Source: Hyaloperonospora brassicae
Taxonomy: Eukaryota > Oomycota > Peronosporomycetes > Peronosporales > Peronosporaceae
NCBI GenBank assembly: GCA_947650285.1
Contig: CANTFL010001448.1
Span: forward strand, 1-64,000
Reading direction: 5' to 3'
DNA length: 64,000 nucleotides
Shown piece after piece: positions 20,175 through 30,491 of the stretch (positions within the stretch are counted from its first letter, which is position 1; every line of letters starts with the position of its first letter). A program made the position numbers and the translations under genes. The notes below the pieces were generated by a model. The model searched no databases. It worked only from the letters and a program-made list of their open reading frames with translations, and was not told where the DNA came from.

Positions 20175-22151
20175 ATGGAGACCACGTGCCTCGTGGCTCG
20201 GACGCTGTTGCTGTGGCTCGTCGCGCTCGGACGCGTGTCGCTCGCCGAGACCTTTGAGAACTCGACGCCTGCGCTGCGGATGGCGCAGCTCGTTCGCTTG
20301 GGCCTCGAGTCGCCCCAGCTCGAGCTCCAGACGTCGGTGCCGATCGAAGTGCAGTATCTGCTGACCCAAAGAAACGTGGCGTGGACAGACTTGGGCGGGA
20401 CGTTGCAGCGACTCGTGCTCTGGGATCACGGCTACATTGTCACGCCCCGCGACACGACACGAGAAGTCCGCGTCCGCTGCGCGCTCGCAATGGACGACGT
20501 GGCAGTTTCGCGGCACGAGTTCAAGAGGCTGCATAACTGTCTCTCGACTGTGTGCACAGATCCTGTGCGTTCTGGTACGGTGTGGAGAGCAACAGGCTGT
20601 GCTGACAGTGACATCGAGCAGGTGGCCAAGTGTGCAGTGCTAGAAGTGGACAGCGAAGCGCCTGCCGCGTCGCTGGACGTCGAGACGAGCGTGATGTGGT
20701 CCGAAGAGGGATACAACACGGACGTCCCGATGCCGACGTTGCGTCGCCATTCCGTCGGGACTTTTGCCATCACGATGCAAAGCTCTGTCAGCGACGAAGC
20801 GTGTTCACGCCAGCTTGCTCTTGTTATCCCGTGCACGACTGTCAAGGCTCCTGCAAATAGCAGTGTATGGTGCAAACCCCGCAGATTGGCCGTGGTGGCA
20901 GAGCTGCTGCAAGATCTCATTGACTCGCGTCGATCAAGAGAGGTGCTTGACACAGGGTCTACCGGACTGCTCGTTGGTATCTATGTGGTTGCCACTGCTC
21001 TCGCTGTGGTGCTTTGCTCTCTGGGACTCGTGTGCTTTCGCCATACTCACAGCAGACGTCGGAAACAGCTACGAGCTGTGCTGGATGCCAGTGGCAAAGC
21101 GACATTCGATCGCTGCGCTTTGACACCTCGAGGCACATTCTTCGTGACCGCGCACCGCAACAACGGAGCATCAGGGCCGATGTCATATGAGCTGCTTGAT
21201 GCTGGGACCAGTTCCGAAGCAGACGCTCGAAGAAGATGCTCGAATGCTACAGCGTCGGTAGTAGTCGATTACTCGGATGCCCTCGGTGCTTCAGAAGTGC
21301 TGCTACAGTTCCAGAACGATCCTGTCGTTCATGCGTTACGTGTCCCCATCGTCGACGTCAACGGCGGCAGCATACTTTGTCGTGGCCCAGCGCATGAAGT
21401 GCTGGTTGGAACTCTTGACTCGCGCAGAGTCGTTCTCAAGCGATTGCGGGACCCGAAGCGCAACAGTATTCGTGCAGTTGAACGTCTTGCCCGTGAAATT
21501 CACGTAGCTGCCAAGTTGAAGCACCCGAATATCGTGGACTTGGTGGGCATTGCTTGGAACTCGTTGCAGAACCTTACGGCGATTTGGGAACACCATTGCA
21601 GCGGTGACCTTCAGCGTGCTATGTGCAGTGAGAGAAAGTGTCAAGACTGGACGTGGCCTCAGCAAAAACTGCACATTGCGGTCGGAGTCTCACGCGGTCT
21701 GTCGTTCCTTCATGGCCAGTCGCCTCCGGTTGTTCATGGTTCACTGGACCCTCGCCACATTTTGCTGAATCCGGTTACAGGAGCGCCGGTACTTTGTGGA
21801 TTTGGTTCCTGTGCTAGTCGACCATTTGATGCCACCTGCGAGGACAAGTGCGGGACTGTGGGTCGAGATAGTATCTGGAATGGACCAGAAGTATTGACAG
21901 GGCGCGAGTTGTCACGACACTCGGATGTCTATTCGTTCGGCGTCCTGTTGGTAGCGCTCGACACGGCAAACTCGTTGATTGGTGTCAAGAGAGCAGATCT
22001 ACTGACGTTGTTGACACCCGTGTGTCCTGAAGTCATTCGAGAAATGGCTCGAGACTGTCTTCGAAGCGACCCGATGAGACGTCCGACTGCAAGGCTCTTG
22101 ATGCATCACTTGGAGAAAGTGTATCGCACACGCTCGTTGTCTTCGTGCTGA
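20175..22151 (+). CDS. Receptor-like transmembrane pseudokinase
   Basis: Single exon, 658 aa. The ATG at 20175 is the first in a longer open frame and gives a signal peptide (METTCLVARTLLLWLVALG). An ectodomain with about eight cysteines runs to ~255, one membrane span TGLLVGIYVVATALAVVLC lies at ~262-285, then a basic stop (HSRRRKQLR). A protein-kinase fold follows: VVLKRL with the beta-3 lysine (~422), LKHPNIVDLVG, and at ~520 VVHGSLDPRHILL in place of the HRDxxxxN loop. The DFG position reads CGFGS; SDVYSFGVLL and the C-lobe arginine (DPMRRPTARLL) remain. A glycine-rich loop is not evident. Both catalytic aspartates are gone, so phosphotransfer is unlikely; a signalling or scaffold role is inferred. 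Confidence 0.88.
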   Translation: METTCLVARTLLLWLVALGRVSLAETFENSTPALRMAQLVRLGLESPQLELQTSVPIEVQYLLTQRNVAWTDLGGTLQRLVLWDHGYIVTPRDTTREVRVRCALAMDDVAVSRHEFKRLHNCLSTVCTDPVRSGTVWRATGCADSDIEQVAKCAVLEVDSEAPAASLDVETSVMWSEEGYNTDVPMPTLRRHSVGTFAITMQSSVSDEACSRQLALVIPCTTVKAPANSSVWCKPRRLAVVAELLQDLIDSRRSREVLDTGSTGLLVGIYVVATALAVVLCSLGLVCFRHTHSRRRKQLRAVLDASGKATFDRCALTPRGTFFVTAHRNNGASGPMSYELLDAGTSSEADARRRCSNATASVVVDYSDALGASEVLLQFQNDPVVHALRVPIVDVNGGSILCRGPAHEVLVGTLDSRRVVLKRLRDPKRNSIRAVERLAREIHVAAKLKHPNIVDLVGIAWNSLQNLTAIWEHHCSGDLQRAMCSERKCQDWTWPQQKLHIAVGVSRGLSFLHGQSPPVVHGSLDPRHILLNPVTGAPVLCGFGSCASRPFDATCEDKCGTVGRDSIWNGPEVLTGRELSRHSDVYSFGVLLVALDTANSLIGVKRADLLTLLTPVCPEVIREMARDCLRSDPMRRPTARLLMHHLEKVYRTRSLSSC

Positions 22152-22553
22152 TTCGGGCTACAGCGAGTACGACGAGGAGCTCACATTCGAGGCATATATC
22201 TGAAGTAGTGATGGCAGATAGGTCGAGGAGTAATTTCGTACAAGCAATCGAAGAGACGCGAAACTAGAGGAATGCACCAGTCGACTTTGTGTATTCTTGC
22301 TTCCATGGTACTGCTAGTTGCGTTGTGGACTGTGGGTATAGGTTGTTGCAGTATTGCTGCAGTAATTCCCAAACAACTACAACAAGCCCTCGACTTGCTA
22401 CGATTGACAGGACGGATGGCGGTTGTGACCAGAACCAGAGCAAAGGACAAAGTGGCATGAGGAAGAAGGACAATGATCAACAAAGTCGAACTGAATGCAC
22501 AACACGACGTGCAAAATACTGTATGTTGGGTCATGTTTGCCCTATGGAAATCG
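22152..22553. other. Spacer between convergent 3' ends
   Basis: No gene seen; 3' regions of the pseudokinase (plus) and WDR55 (minus). Confidence 0.6.
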
Positions 22554-24151
22554 CTACAAGTCCGAAAAGAACCGCTCGTTGGCCGTGGGAAACGCCCGAC
22601 GGCCCTTGACTGCATTCCCCGCGTCGGAAACATCACTGTCGCTATCGCTGTCAGCATCCCGCATTTCAGTGTCCAACGACACCTCAGCGGACGCCTTGGC
22701 CTCACTTCCATCGACGACTTCCTCCTCCTCATCGTCATCGTCGTCTTCTTCGAAAAGATATCCCACATCCCAAAAATGCACCTTGCTAGTGTGTGAAACG
22801 CTACCAATGATCTTCTTGTCATGCGAAAATTTCAAGTTCTCCACTGGAAAGTCTTCGTGGTCGCCGATGAGTCCCAACAGTTTGTTCGGGTGAAGCTGAA
22901 CTACTCTGTAACGTCATGTGCAAAGTAATGCGAGCAAAGTCAGCAGCATTTTCGTCCTGATAATCGCGTGTACGACTTACTGCACGTACCGGATGATGCC
23001 GTCGCTCGATCCCGTAAGCACGGTATCTTCATCCACCTTGAGCAAAGCCTCGACCGAGTCCGGGTGACCAGGGAAGCGATCGGACATGTCTCCCCACGTA
23101 CCCCAGCTGAAAATCACGAGCACACCGTCCTGCGCGCCGCACACAATTTTTCGACCGCCCTTGATCACTGCAACAGATAGCAGCTCGTCGTCGAGCTCGT
23201 CGCTTTTGCCTGCAAGAACGTTCTTGCGCAAGTCGTAGGCCGACAAGCGTCCGTCGCCACTCGTCGCGAGTAGATGGTCTTGCGCCGGGTTGGTCGCGAA
23301 CCCAGATATATAGTCCTGCAGCAGAACAAGTCTAGTGTGAACATCGTGCTCGGACACGTTGGCTAGCAAGCAGCAGAAGGCGCACCTTGTGCTCCTTGAA
23401 CTCGGACAAACACCGATGCTGCCGCGTGTCCCAGATCTTGATGCAGCCTTGGTCGTCGCCGCTTGCAAACACATTGACCGACAGCTCGTGCAGACGGTTC
23501 ACTGGGTGGCTGTAGCAGCACGAGAGCGTCAGTTCTCATGCAGCCAAACGCAGTTCCATCCACACTTTTCGTTTCTTACTTGTGCGCTCGCATCTCTGCC
23601 CACGTCGGATTGCCGAGCGTGTCGAAAGCCCGAATCGACTTGTCTGCGGACGCTGTGTAGAGCGCTGAGAGCACAGTAAGACCGTCAGCACATGTACGTC
23701 GTCAGCCAATGGACTCTTCAATTCAGTCCCAGCCCGTCAGCCAACGATCCTTCCTCGTACTCTGTCCGTCAGGCGAAAACAGCAGCGCTCGAACAGCTTC
23801 TTGGTGGTTCTTGATCTCCAGAATCTTTGCATTTGCCTCTTCCGAGTACTTGTAACTGCATCCCAACAGTCGACAACAACAGCAACAACAACAACAGCAA
23901 AAGAACGATGGAAATAACAGCAACAGCAACAACAACAGCAATAACAATGACAAAAGTAATACAAGAGCAGTCTCGTTAGTGGCTCGTGCAGTTCCCCACA
24001 CTTGACAATCTGTTTGTATCAGCTCTTACACTTGCACGACGCCATCGATGGACCCGAGAGCCACAATGTCCGCCAACGGGTGGAACGCAATGTCAAACAC
24101 CTGACTGTCGCAGTAGATATCATCGGGCGTGTGGTCGTCCAGGTCTCTCAT
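22554..24151 (-). CDS. WDR55: WD40 ribosome-biogenesis protein, WDR55/JIP5 family
   Basis: Six exons on the minus strand (24030-24151, 23761-23855, 23580-23664, 23386-23509, 22990-23315, 22554-22905) give 367 aa, close to the family length. Start MRDLDDHTPDD. Seven-blade propeller segments include DIAFHPLADIVALGSIDG, LYTASADKSI, NVFASGDDQGCIKIWD, LLATSGDGRLSAYDLRK, KIVCGAQDGVLVIFSWG and the family hallmark DRFPGHPDSVEALLKVDEDTV before LTGSSDGIIR. The C-terminal blade LLGLIGDHEDFPVENL is followed by an acidic run and GRRAFPTANERFF. WDR55/Jip5 acts in nucleolar rRNA processing. Donors are GTAAGA, GTACGA, GTAAGA, GTGCGC, GTACGT; all phases agree. Intron 1 has a CAA-rich repeat. The next gene upstream ends 245 bp away on the same strand. 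Confidence 0.93.
23872..23948. repeat. CAA/CAG triplet repeat in WDR55 intron 1
   Basis: Imperfect AACAACAGC repeats within the 174-nt intron. Confidence 0.85.
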
Positions 24152-24395
24152 GCTACCGGCAGTCCGTCAGTCAGTCCCTCACGTCGTCGGCGCTTTGTTG
24201 ACTTTTTGACTGGCTAAAACGCTTTGGACGATTGTGCCGAAATTGTGCCTTTTGCAACAAGCGTTTTATCGACCGAAAAAAAGAGACAAGCAGCACAAAA
24301 AAGTGCCTCGACACCCCCAAAATAGAATATACGGCGCGTCACAGTGCACTACTCGCAACTGGTTGTCATCCTACATGCTTTCATTGCAAGAAGAG

Positions 24396-25925
24396 CTACA
24401 GGTAATCCGAAAAGACCAAGTGCTCGTCAAAGGGCGTTGCAACGGGATTCGTTGGGTTCACGAGCTCGCGCGAAATGGACGCAAACTTGGCCCTAATGCG
24501 CTGTTTCGGTACGTCAAAGCGCTTTCGGTTGCGAGCAAGTTTTGCTCGGTTCACTTCCACGACAAAGGTCTGGGGCAAGTTCGGCAACGGCGACATGGCA
24601 GCAAACGGCTTAGCAGACATCCCTTTTCCAGTACTGCCACTACTGCTGTCGGCAATCACCATACTGCCCGAGCGCCCGTTGCGCACAAGCCAGTTCATCT
24701 CCGGTGCGGGTATCTTGCAAAGCGCCTTGCGACCGGACGCTTTCTCCTTCACCGTGTCCATGAGCGAAGCCACATTGACCCGGAACTCGCGCAAAAGTCG
24801 CTCGGGCGCAGGCACGTACTTGGACCGGTTGTCTCGCTTCGCGTTCGAGTGACCGCCCTTGCCAATCACCTGCACGAGCTTGTCCAACTGCGCCATGCCA
24901 GCATCACCGAGATCGACGCGATTGCGGTAGTGGCGGCGCTGTTGGCGCTGCTTGGCGTAGCGCTGCACGTCTCCCACGTAGTCTTCGTTCACAAAGTTGA
25001 ACATTGCGCTCGCCGTTTGCTCTGGATTGCCGAGTGCTAGCGACTTGGCAACAACCGCCGACTGCTTCCTGCAAGGGTGCAGGAAGCGCGCCAACACTGC
25101 GCGTTGATCTCGCCCATAGGGAAGCTGACCTGCTGTGATCGCGCCTATTGCGCGTCGTTTCAGCACTGCTGACACACATCCAGCGTCTCCCATGACACTT
25201 GCGGCAGCGCTGTACCTGCCAGCAGCAATCTTCCTGTCACGAACTGACGCGCGCCGCACACTGTCGAGAACAATCTTCTCGCCGAACAAATGCGTCAGCG
25301 ACGTCTCCCACAGCAGCCGCTGCAATCGGCTCAAATTGAAGCTGTCCAACATCGTCTTTGCATGCAAATACCAATCGTCTCTCGACGGCGCGTCCACGAT
25401 ACTCCTCTCTTCACCAATGCCTAGTGCACGACTGTCGCGGGTCTTCTCATCGCGTGCCTTCTGCCACGCGTAGAAACTGCACCACTTTTCCGACGAAAAG
25501 TCAAAGCTCTGGGCAAATTTAGACACGCTGCGGAACGCGTAGCCGCTGATCGCTACGCGTCCAGCGTAAAAGAGCTTCAGCAGGTCCGAGCTCGATGCTT
25601 TGCCCGAGTAGACATACAAAAAATCGTCCATGGAGATCTTCACGTCGCACGTGGCACGCACGTCGCTGGCGTCCACGTTCTTGCGCGTCACCACGTGCTG
25701 CTCGTCGTCAATCTCCACGGCGTACGTCGTCGTGGGCTCTGCGTCGTCCGCTGTCTTGAACTGGAACACGATCGTGCCGTGGAAACTCGTGCGCGGCTTG
25801 ACGCTGAACTTGAGGAACTCCATCACGTCATCGATCTCGCGCTCTTTCTGGGGATCGACTGCACGAGTCGGAGCAGCAGACGCAGTTGCGCCGTCACTAG
25901 CAGCGACCTGAACTCGGTCGGCCAT
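24396..25925 (-). CDS. SCP2-domain protein with an unassigned C-terminal half
   Basis: Single exon, 509 aa from the first in-frame ATG at 25925 (MADRVQVAAS). Residues ~25-125 look like a sterol carrier protein 2 fold: FHGTIVFQFKTADD, TTYAVEIDD, ATCDVKISMDDFLYVYSGKASSSDLLKLFYAGRVAISG. The fold binds lipids or sterols in a hydrophobic tunnel. After it come ~380 residues with no motif that I recognise: a region rich in charged residues (KQRQQRRHYRNRVDLGDAG) and a C-terminal basic stretch (VVEVNRAKLARNRKRFDVPKQRIRAKF). No peroxisomal SKL-type signal is present at the end (SDYL). The acceptor of lipid or the partner is unknown. Confidence 0.8.
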   Translation of the reverse strand: MADRVQVAASDGATASAAPTRAVDPQKEREIDDVMEFLKFSVKPRTSFHGTIVFQFKTADDAEPTTTYAVEIDDEQHVVTRKNVDASDVRATCDVKISMDDFLYVYSGKASSSDLLKLFYAGRVAISGYAFRSVSKFAQSFDFSSEKWCSFYAWQKARDEKTRDSRALGIGEERSIVDAPSRDDWYLHAKTMLDSFNLSRLQRLLWETSLTHLFGEKIVLDSVRRASVRDRKIAAGRYSAAASVMGDAGCVSAVLKRRAIGAITAGQLPYGRDQRAVLARFLHPCRKQSAVVAKSLALGNPEQTASAMFNFVNEDYVGDVQRYAKQRQQRRHYRNRVDLGDAGMAQLDKLVQVIGKGGHSNAKRDNRSKYVPAPERLLREFRVNVASLMDTVKEKASGRKALCKIPAPEMNWLVRNGRSGSMVIADSSSGSTGKGMSAKPFAAMSPLPNLPQTFVVEVNRAKLARNRKRFDVPKQRIRAKFASISRELVNPTNPVATPFDEHLVFSDYL

Positions 25926-28366
25926 TGCTGTTGTTTTTTTCCAGAGTTTTGGCTTTCGTGTGCCAACTGAATGGATCAACTGAGACAAGAGATGGACCCA
26001 CTCAGTTCGTCTCTCCTCTGTCTGTTTGCCTGTTCGAAAGATAAAATGGGCGTTCTCGGCGCTTTTTCTGCGAATAGGCTTCCTTCAGGTTGGGGACATG
26101 AAGGGGTAGGGCGCGATGTTGATTGGCGCACAGTAGGAGCCGCAACGGCTTTCGGCGTCTGAATGGCGCGCGCACGTGGCGTCAAAGATCGCTGGACCAC
26201 CACATGTCGGACGTGACAGCCCCAAATGATACGCACGACGACAACAGGCACGACGACAGCAGGCACTTGACCTCAACTTACTCGAGATATTGTTGACCGT
26301 GCTGGAGTGTGTGAAGTTGCACTTGATTAGTTCATGTGCAGTGTGGGCGTCTGATGAACGTGGTGGACCTGCGACGTGCGAACCTTTTGGCGTCCAGGAT
26401 CCGAAGTAGCCGCTTCGTTTTGGGCTGCCCATGCGGCAAGTCGCTATCTAGAACGGAAGGTTGCGAACAACTAGTCAGAGGTCTTTTGCATGCGCTCACC
26501 TCGAGTCAGCGTATCAGAGAGCGCGTCTCGGCAGTGAAGAGCGAGCGCGGGTGAACGAACATCTTGTCGAGCTTGTTGGCTTCCAGAAGCTAACATAAGT
26601 CGCACTGTTGTTGGGCTGCCGTTCACTTACAAACGGTCACACGGATGTCTGACAGCCACTAACCTGCTGCGTGTCGGTCTTCCGCCACGCGTTATGGTCG
26701 ACTGACGGCTTCTGCGATAGCAAGTAGGGAGCCAAAAAAACGACTTACTTGCGTGTGGAATCGATAGCTCTCACAGCGACGAGCGATGGAATTCGAGCTA
26801 CGCCCCTTCTCCCTACGGCTGATAGAAGCCCTCTCTCGAACATTCGGATCGCAACGAGCCTTCAGCACCAACTGAACAAGTCTTTGTCTACTTCACTCGC
26901 TCCGAGTGTGTCGTGCACGAAAGTCGAGATGTTCATTCGCCTTGTCACACGAGCGACGAGATCTCAGCAGCGAGTAGAGGCCATGCGCACCACACAGAAC
27001 TGACTGGAGACGACAGATTATATGTACGACGCGCTGGCTTCGAACTTCGCTTTGGTGCGTCTTGTCTCGTGCGTCGATGGAACTTTGTCGGAGTGACAAG
27101 TAGTCGCGATAGGATTACGACGACATATCTTCTCCATCTGCTTCCCACACCAGCGACGTCAGGTCCATCGAAGCCCAAGTGCTCACGAAACCGACGAAAA
27201 ACGGGCGCCGAGACAAAGAGGCGGCGCTCAACTGTCGGAATGACACACGACCGTGCAAAAAGTCCAAAACATCTCCAGTGAGGTACGAGGTCTTCTTCGT
27301 GCCGCATCGACTACCGCTATGAGGTATGTAGCCGTTCAGACCAGCCATACAGTTGTCGTTCTGCCGGAGGGCCCGTTTGAGCCGTACCTGCGTCTCTGTT
27401 TGAGATCTCTCCATCGCACACGGAGGAAGCAAATCGTTCCATCGACGTACTGCCAATGGACAGCGGAAGACTTTTTACGATGCATTTGCGCTGGCTGTGG
27501 TTCGGACATACATAGAGACCGCGTTCACGTGAAGTTCATGTCAGCGATACTAGACACCCACGCATACGACATGCAGTAAGACGTGGTCTTTACAGCGTGT
27601 GTGAGGCATGTAGGTTCACGAATGCAAAGACGTGCGTCTTCTTCATTTCCAGAACTGCAGTGATCTTCTTGGACACAACCTGCAGGTAGTAGAGCTCTGC
27701 TTGTCGTAAAGCAGCCACATCGTTTTTGGTGATGATGGCGATTGTCCTACAAAGCTCGCGCTGACGAAATGTCCAGCATTACGTACTCGTTGCGTCCACG
27801 CCGTATCTATCGACCTCCTCAACGATCATGGCCTTCCCGCTGCAACCACATGAACTACGTAGCTCAGACCGTGCTGGATCCGAAGTTACCTGTCATGTGT
27901 GCGAGCTACCAGCACCAGAGTTTGCATACTTGACAGGTGAAGCGCAGAACGATCCGCTCTTGAAGACTGTACTCACAACAGGCTCTGGGAGCTGGTACTT
28001 TTGCATACAGAATGAACCAGAGATCTCGACCTCCTTTACATTAGCGCCGTTCGCGTCGCACCCATTGCATGTTGTGTAGACCTGCAAAATTTCTCCCAAT
28101 GGCTCTTCCTTTTGTGGCTACGAACGGGTCTTCATGAGTAGCGAAGACGGCAGAGCACGTTTCGCAAGACGTTTTCACGAAGCGATCGACTTTTCCACTT
28201 GACAGTTGTCACACCCTCAAAATGCCAATTCCGATCGCGATACTGTCCATTGTGCCTTTGCAGCCCACTAGTCGACTCGCAAGTGTCCGCTTCTCCGTTT
28301 TAGTTGGCGTAGAACAAGTGAGAGAGCTTCATCTTTTGCCATCGATTGCGCTCCTGCATCACTGAT
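25926..28366. other. 2.4-kb stretch with no recognised gene
   Basis: Only short frames occur on both strands. Some have protein-like content (minus 27115-27456; minus 27893-28099 with CNGC and other cysteines; plus 27828-28079 with CHVC), but no frame runs far and no domain is certain. The region may hold a decayed, intron-containing gene or effector-like ORFs. The proximal ~150 bp should contain the SCP2-gene promoter. Confidence 0.45.
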
Positions 28367-28756
28367 TGTAAGGGGCACACCCTTGCGTGAACTTAACGCA
28401 AGGGTATCGGTGCCCCGACAGACGTACACAAGGCAAGCGAGGAAGCGTAGGTAGGGTAAAAGCAGAACTGTTATATTAATATAATTAAGTCTTTTAACTA
28501 CTGTCTCTCTGTTTGACTTAACTTAATTATGCTAATATAACTGAATGTATGACGACGTCTCGTCACCACTCATTGCGCGCGTCTTGCGGCGATTGGTGGG
28601 TTGATATCATCAAGATATCAACCAATGAACAGACTCTTTGGTCGACCCTTCAATATCACCACTTTGGTGATATTGTTCAAAGAATATTCAACTTCATATT
28701 CTTTATTGTCACTTTTCTTAAAGTGACAATTCCATGTAACGGGCTACCCCGTTACA
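28367..28756 (-). repeat. Gypsy 3' LTR (left)
   Basis: 390 bp. Its outer end reads TGTAAGGGG, with one base missing relative to TGTAACGGGG in the other LTRs. It contains consecutive hairpins at 28652-28674 (10-bp stem), 28679-28704 (9-bp), and 28705-28730 (11-bp stem ATTGTCACTTT/AAAGTGACAAT). Confidence 0.93.
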
Positions 28757-28769
28757 TCACCCCCTTAAC
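28757..28769 (-). other. Polypurine tract of the gypsy element
   Basis: On the minus strand AAGGGGGTGA sits immediately before the 3' LTR, as required for plus-strand priming. It confirms the orientation of the element. Confidence 0.8.
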
Positions 28770-28886
28770 TGATAGTCATCGTGTGACTATCGAAAATAAT
28801 GGCGGCCGCCCGTTGGTCACCATTGGGACAGGGAGCACTTGTTGGGTCCGTTCCATTCACTTTCCGCTCGACCTCGCATAGTTAAC

Positions 28887-30491
28887 ATGTCTATGCGGGG
28901 TGACTCAAGGCACACAGAGTCTGTGCCTGTGCCAGCTTCTGCGGCAGACGATTCGTCGTCTGCTGCTCGTTCTTCGCCTGCAGCAAGAGGTGCTGCAGGT
29001 GCACGCGGTAGAGCACCGCGTGCGCATGATGACCCCGACATTGAGGTCATCTACTCTGGCGAGTCAGACGTGTCTGACTCGGGCAATGCTGCAGAGGCGT
29101 CTCGCTCACCGGCGACGCCTCAGTGTTCGCCAAGGCCACTGCCGAACGAACGGACTCGTGAGTTGCAACACAGTCTGTTCGGCAGTGATGACGAATCTGA
29201 TGATGAGTATGTTTGCTCATCACCGAAGTCAGCTCGTGCTCCTTCTCACGAGCGACCTGACGATGGTGCAACCCATCGTCATACTGACAACCGTGGTACC
29301 AACAAAGTTACCAATGTGAAGCGTGATGAGCTGAAGCCGTGGCGTTTGCCCGAACGGCTCATCAATAGCCTGTCTCACGAGACAGGCCAACAACATCGAA
29401 CACCCTTATTCGATGCGACTGAGCTTCACAGCGTGGATCCCAGCGCGAGCAACTTATGCGCTGAGGAATACTTTTATCTCGATGTCTTCCTTAGACATCG
29501 ATGGTACAACAGCAACCAAAAGCGTGACAAAGCCTCGCTTTTGGCTGCATGGAACGCGTTCGTCCAAAACGTAAAGAATTTTGGACGAGAAGGGTGACTC
29601 AAGAAACTTGAGGCGACGCGCCTCAGGTTCGAAAAGCGAACGCCAACCGGTGCAAGGTACCGGTTGCACTGTTTGTCGAGTGAGGCATACATTCCTTTCC
29701 TCACATGGGAAGACCCTTGTGCGAGTTGTGTTGACAACTCGCAGCGTGCACATAGGGACGTTTATTCCCTAAGTTCGCCCTGGGGAAGGGCACACATCTC
29801 GGAGGAGATGCGTAACGCGATTGCAAACTTGAAATCCGTCTACAAGCGCCTAACGCGCGTGTTTACCGATGGGCCCGAGGACTCATCGGATGGGTCTCGT
29901 CATACTGGCGGACGAGACCTTCAACATCCATCAACAGCTAAGAGCGGGGATCCCAGCTGTTCCGAGAGGGTGGATACCCCCGCCACTGGACGAGGTAGCT
30001 CGTCCTTGATCCTGAATCGTCACGGTGATTCAAGATACGCTCCACTAGAAAGCGTTGAATACCGTGAGCATCCACCAAAGGATGTGGTGGAGGAGGAAAG
30101 ACCTCCTCCAGACGATTCGGCTCACCATCTCGACCCTTACGAGATGGATCGCGCAATCGATGAATTGCGCGATGACTTGAAGCACGAGTGCGACCGGCGC
30201 TACGCTTTGACTGATACCGTGTGGAAAAACCGCAAGGATCAAGAGGCTGATCGGGCGAGGGATCGCGCCGATTATGCCACAGCGCAGCTTCAGGTCGAGC
30301 GGGATGTCCGCTCCCTATTCGGCGAGCTGGCGGCAGCTCGCGGGGAGATATCTCGGTTGAGTTTCGAGGTATCATATCTTCGCGACCAGACGGATCGTCT
30401 GGAGCGCGAACGCAAGAACTTGATAGATGTTCTTGAACGTGGGGGCTATCTTCACCGGAAGAAGAAGGCTCGTACTGACAGTACGGCCTGA
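28887..30491 (+). CDS. Counter-oriented accessory ORF of the gypsy element (one in-frame stop)
   Basis: One frame runs from the ATG at 28887 to 30491 (534 codons), broken only by a TGA at 29595-29597. The first part is acidic and Ser-rich ([19 protein letters not shown]). A compact segment follows ([36 protein letters not shown]). Right after the stop come [40 protein letters not shown] and an [17 protein letters not shown] helix. The last ~120 residues are a coiled coil ([14 protein letters not shown] ... [20 protein letters not shown]) ending in a basic KKKARTD. No retroviral domain is recognised. It lies between pol and the 3' LTR on the opposite strand and overlaps pol for 629 bp. Frame retention suggests a real protein; function unknown. 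Confidence 0.65.
28944..29666. repeat. Dense run of perfect inverted repeats in coding DNA
   Basis: In this 723-bp stretch I counted at least 14 stem-loops. Examples: GCAGACGA/TCGTCTGC 28944-28963, CCTGCAGCA/TGCTGCAGG 28977-28999, GCACGCGGT/ACCGCGTGC 29001-29023, GATGACC/GGTCATC 29028-29051, GAGTCAGAC/GTCTGACTC 29061-29080, GAGGCGTC/GACGCCTC 29094-29121, GCTCGTG/CACGAGC 29232-29253, GACGATGG/CCATCGTC 29259-29280, GCCTGTCTC/GAGACAGGC 29368-29387, CATCGAA/TTCGATG 29394-29415, CGATGTCT/AGACATCG 29480-29500, CCAAAAGCG/CGCTTTTGG 29516-29544, TCGTCCAAAA/TTTTGGACGA 29560-29588, CAACCGGT/ACCGGTTG 29644-29666. Confidence 0.92.

Noticed and set aside
25926..25988. Upstream extension of the SCP2-domain protein
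   Set aside because: It would need a TTG start; the ATG at 25925 precedes the domain at a normal distance.
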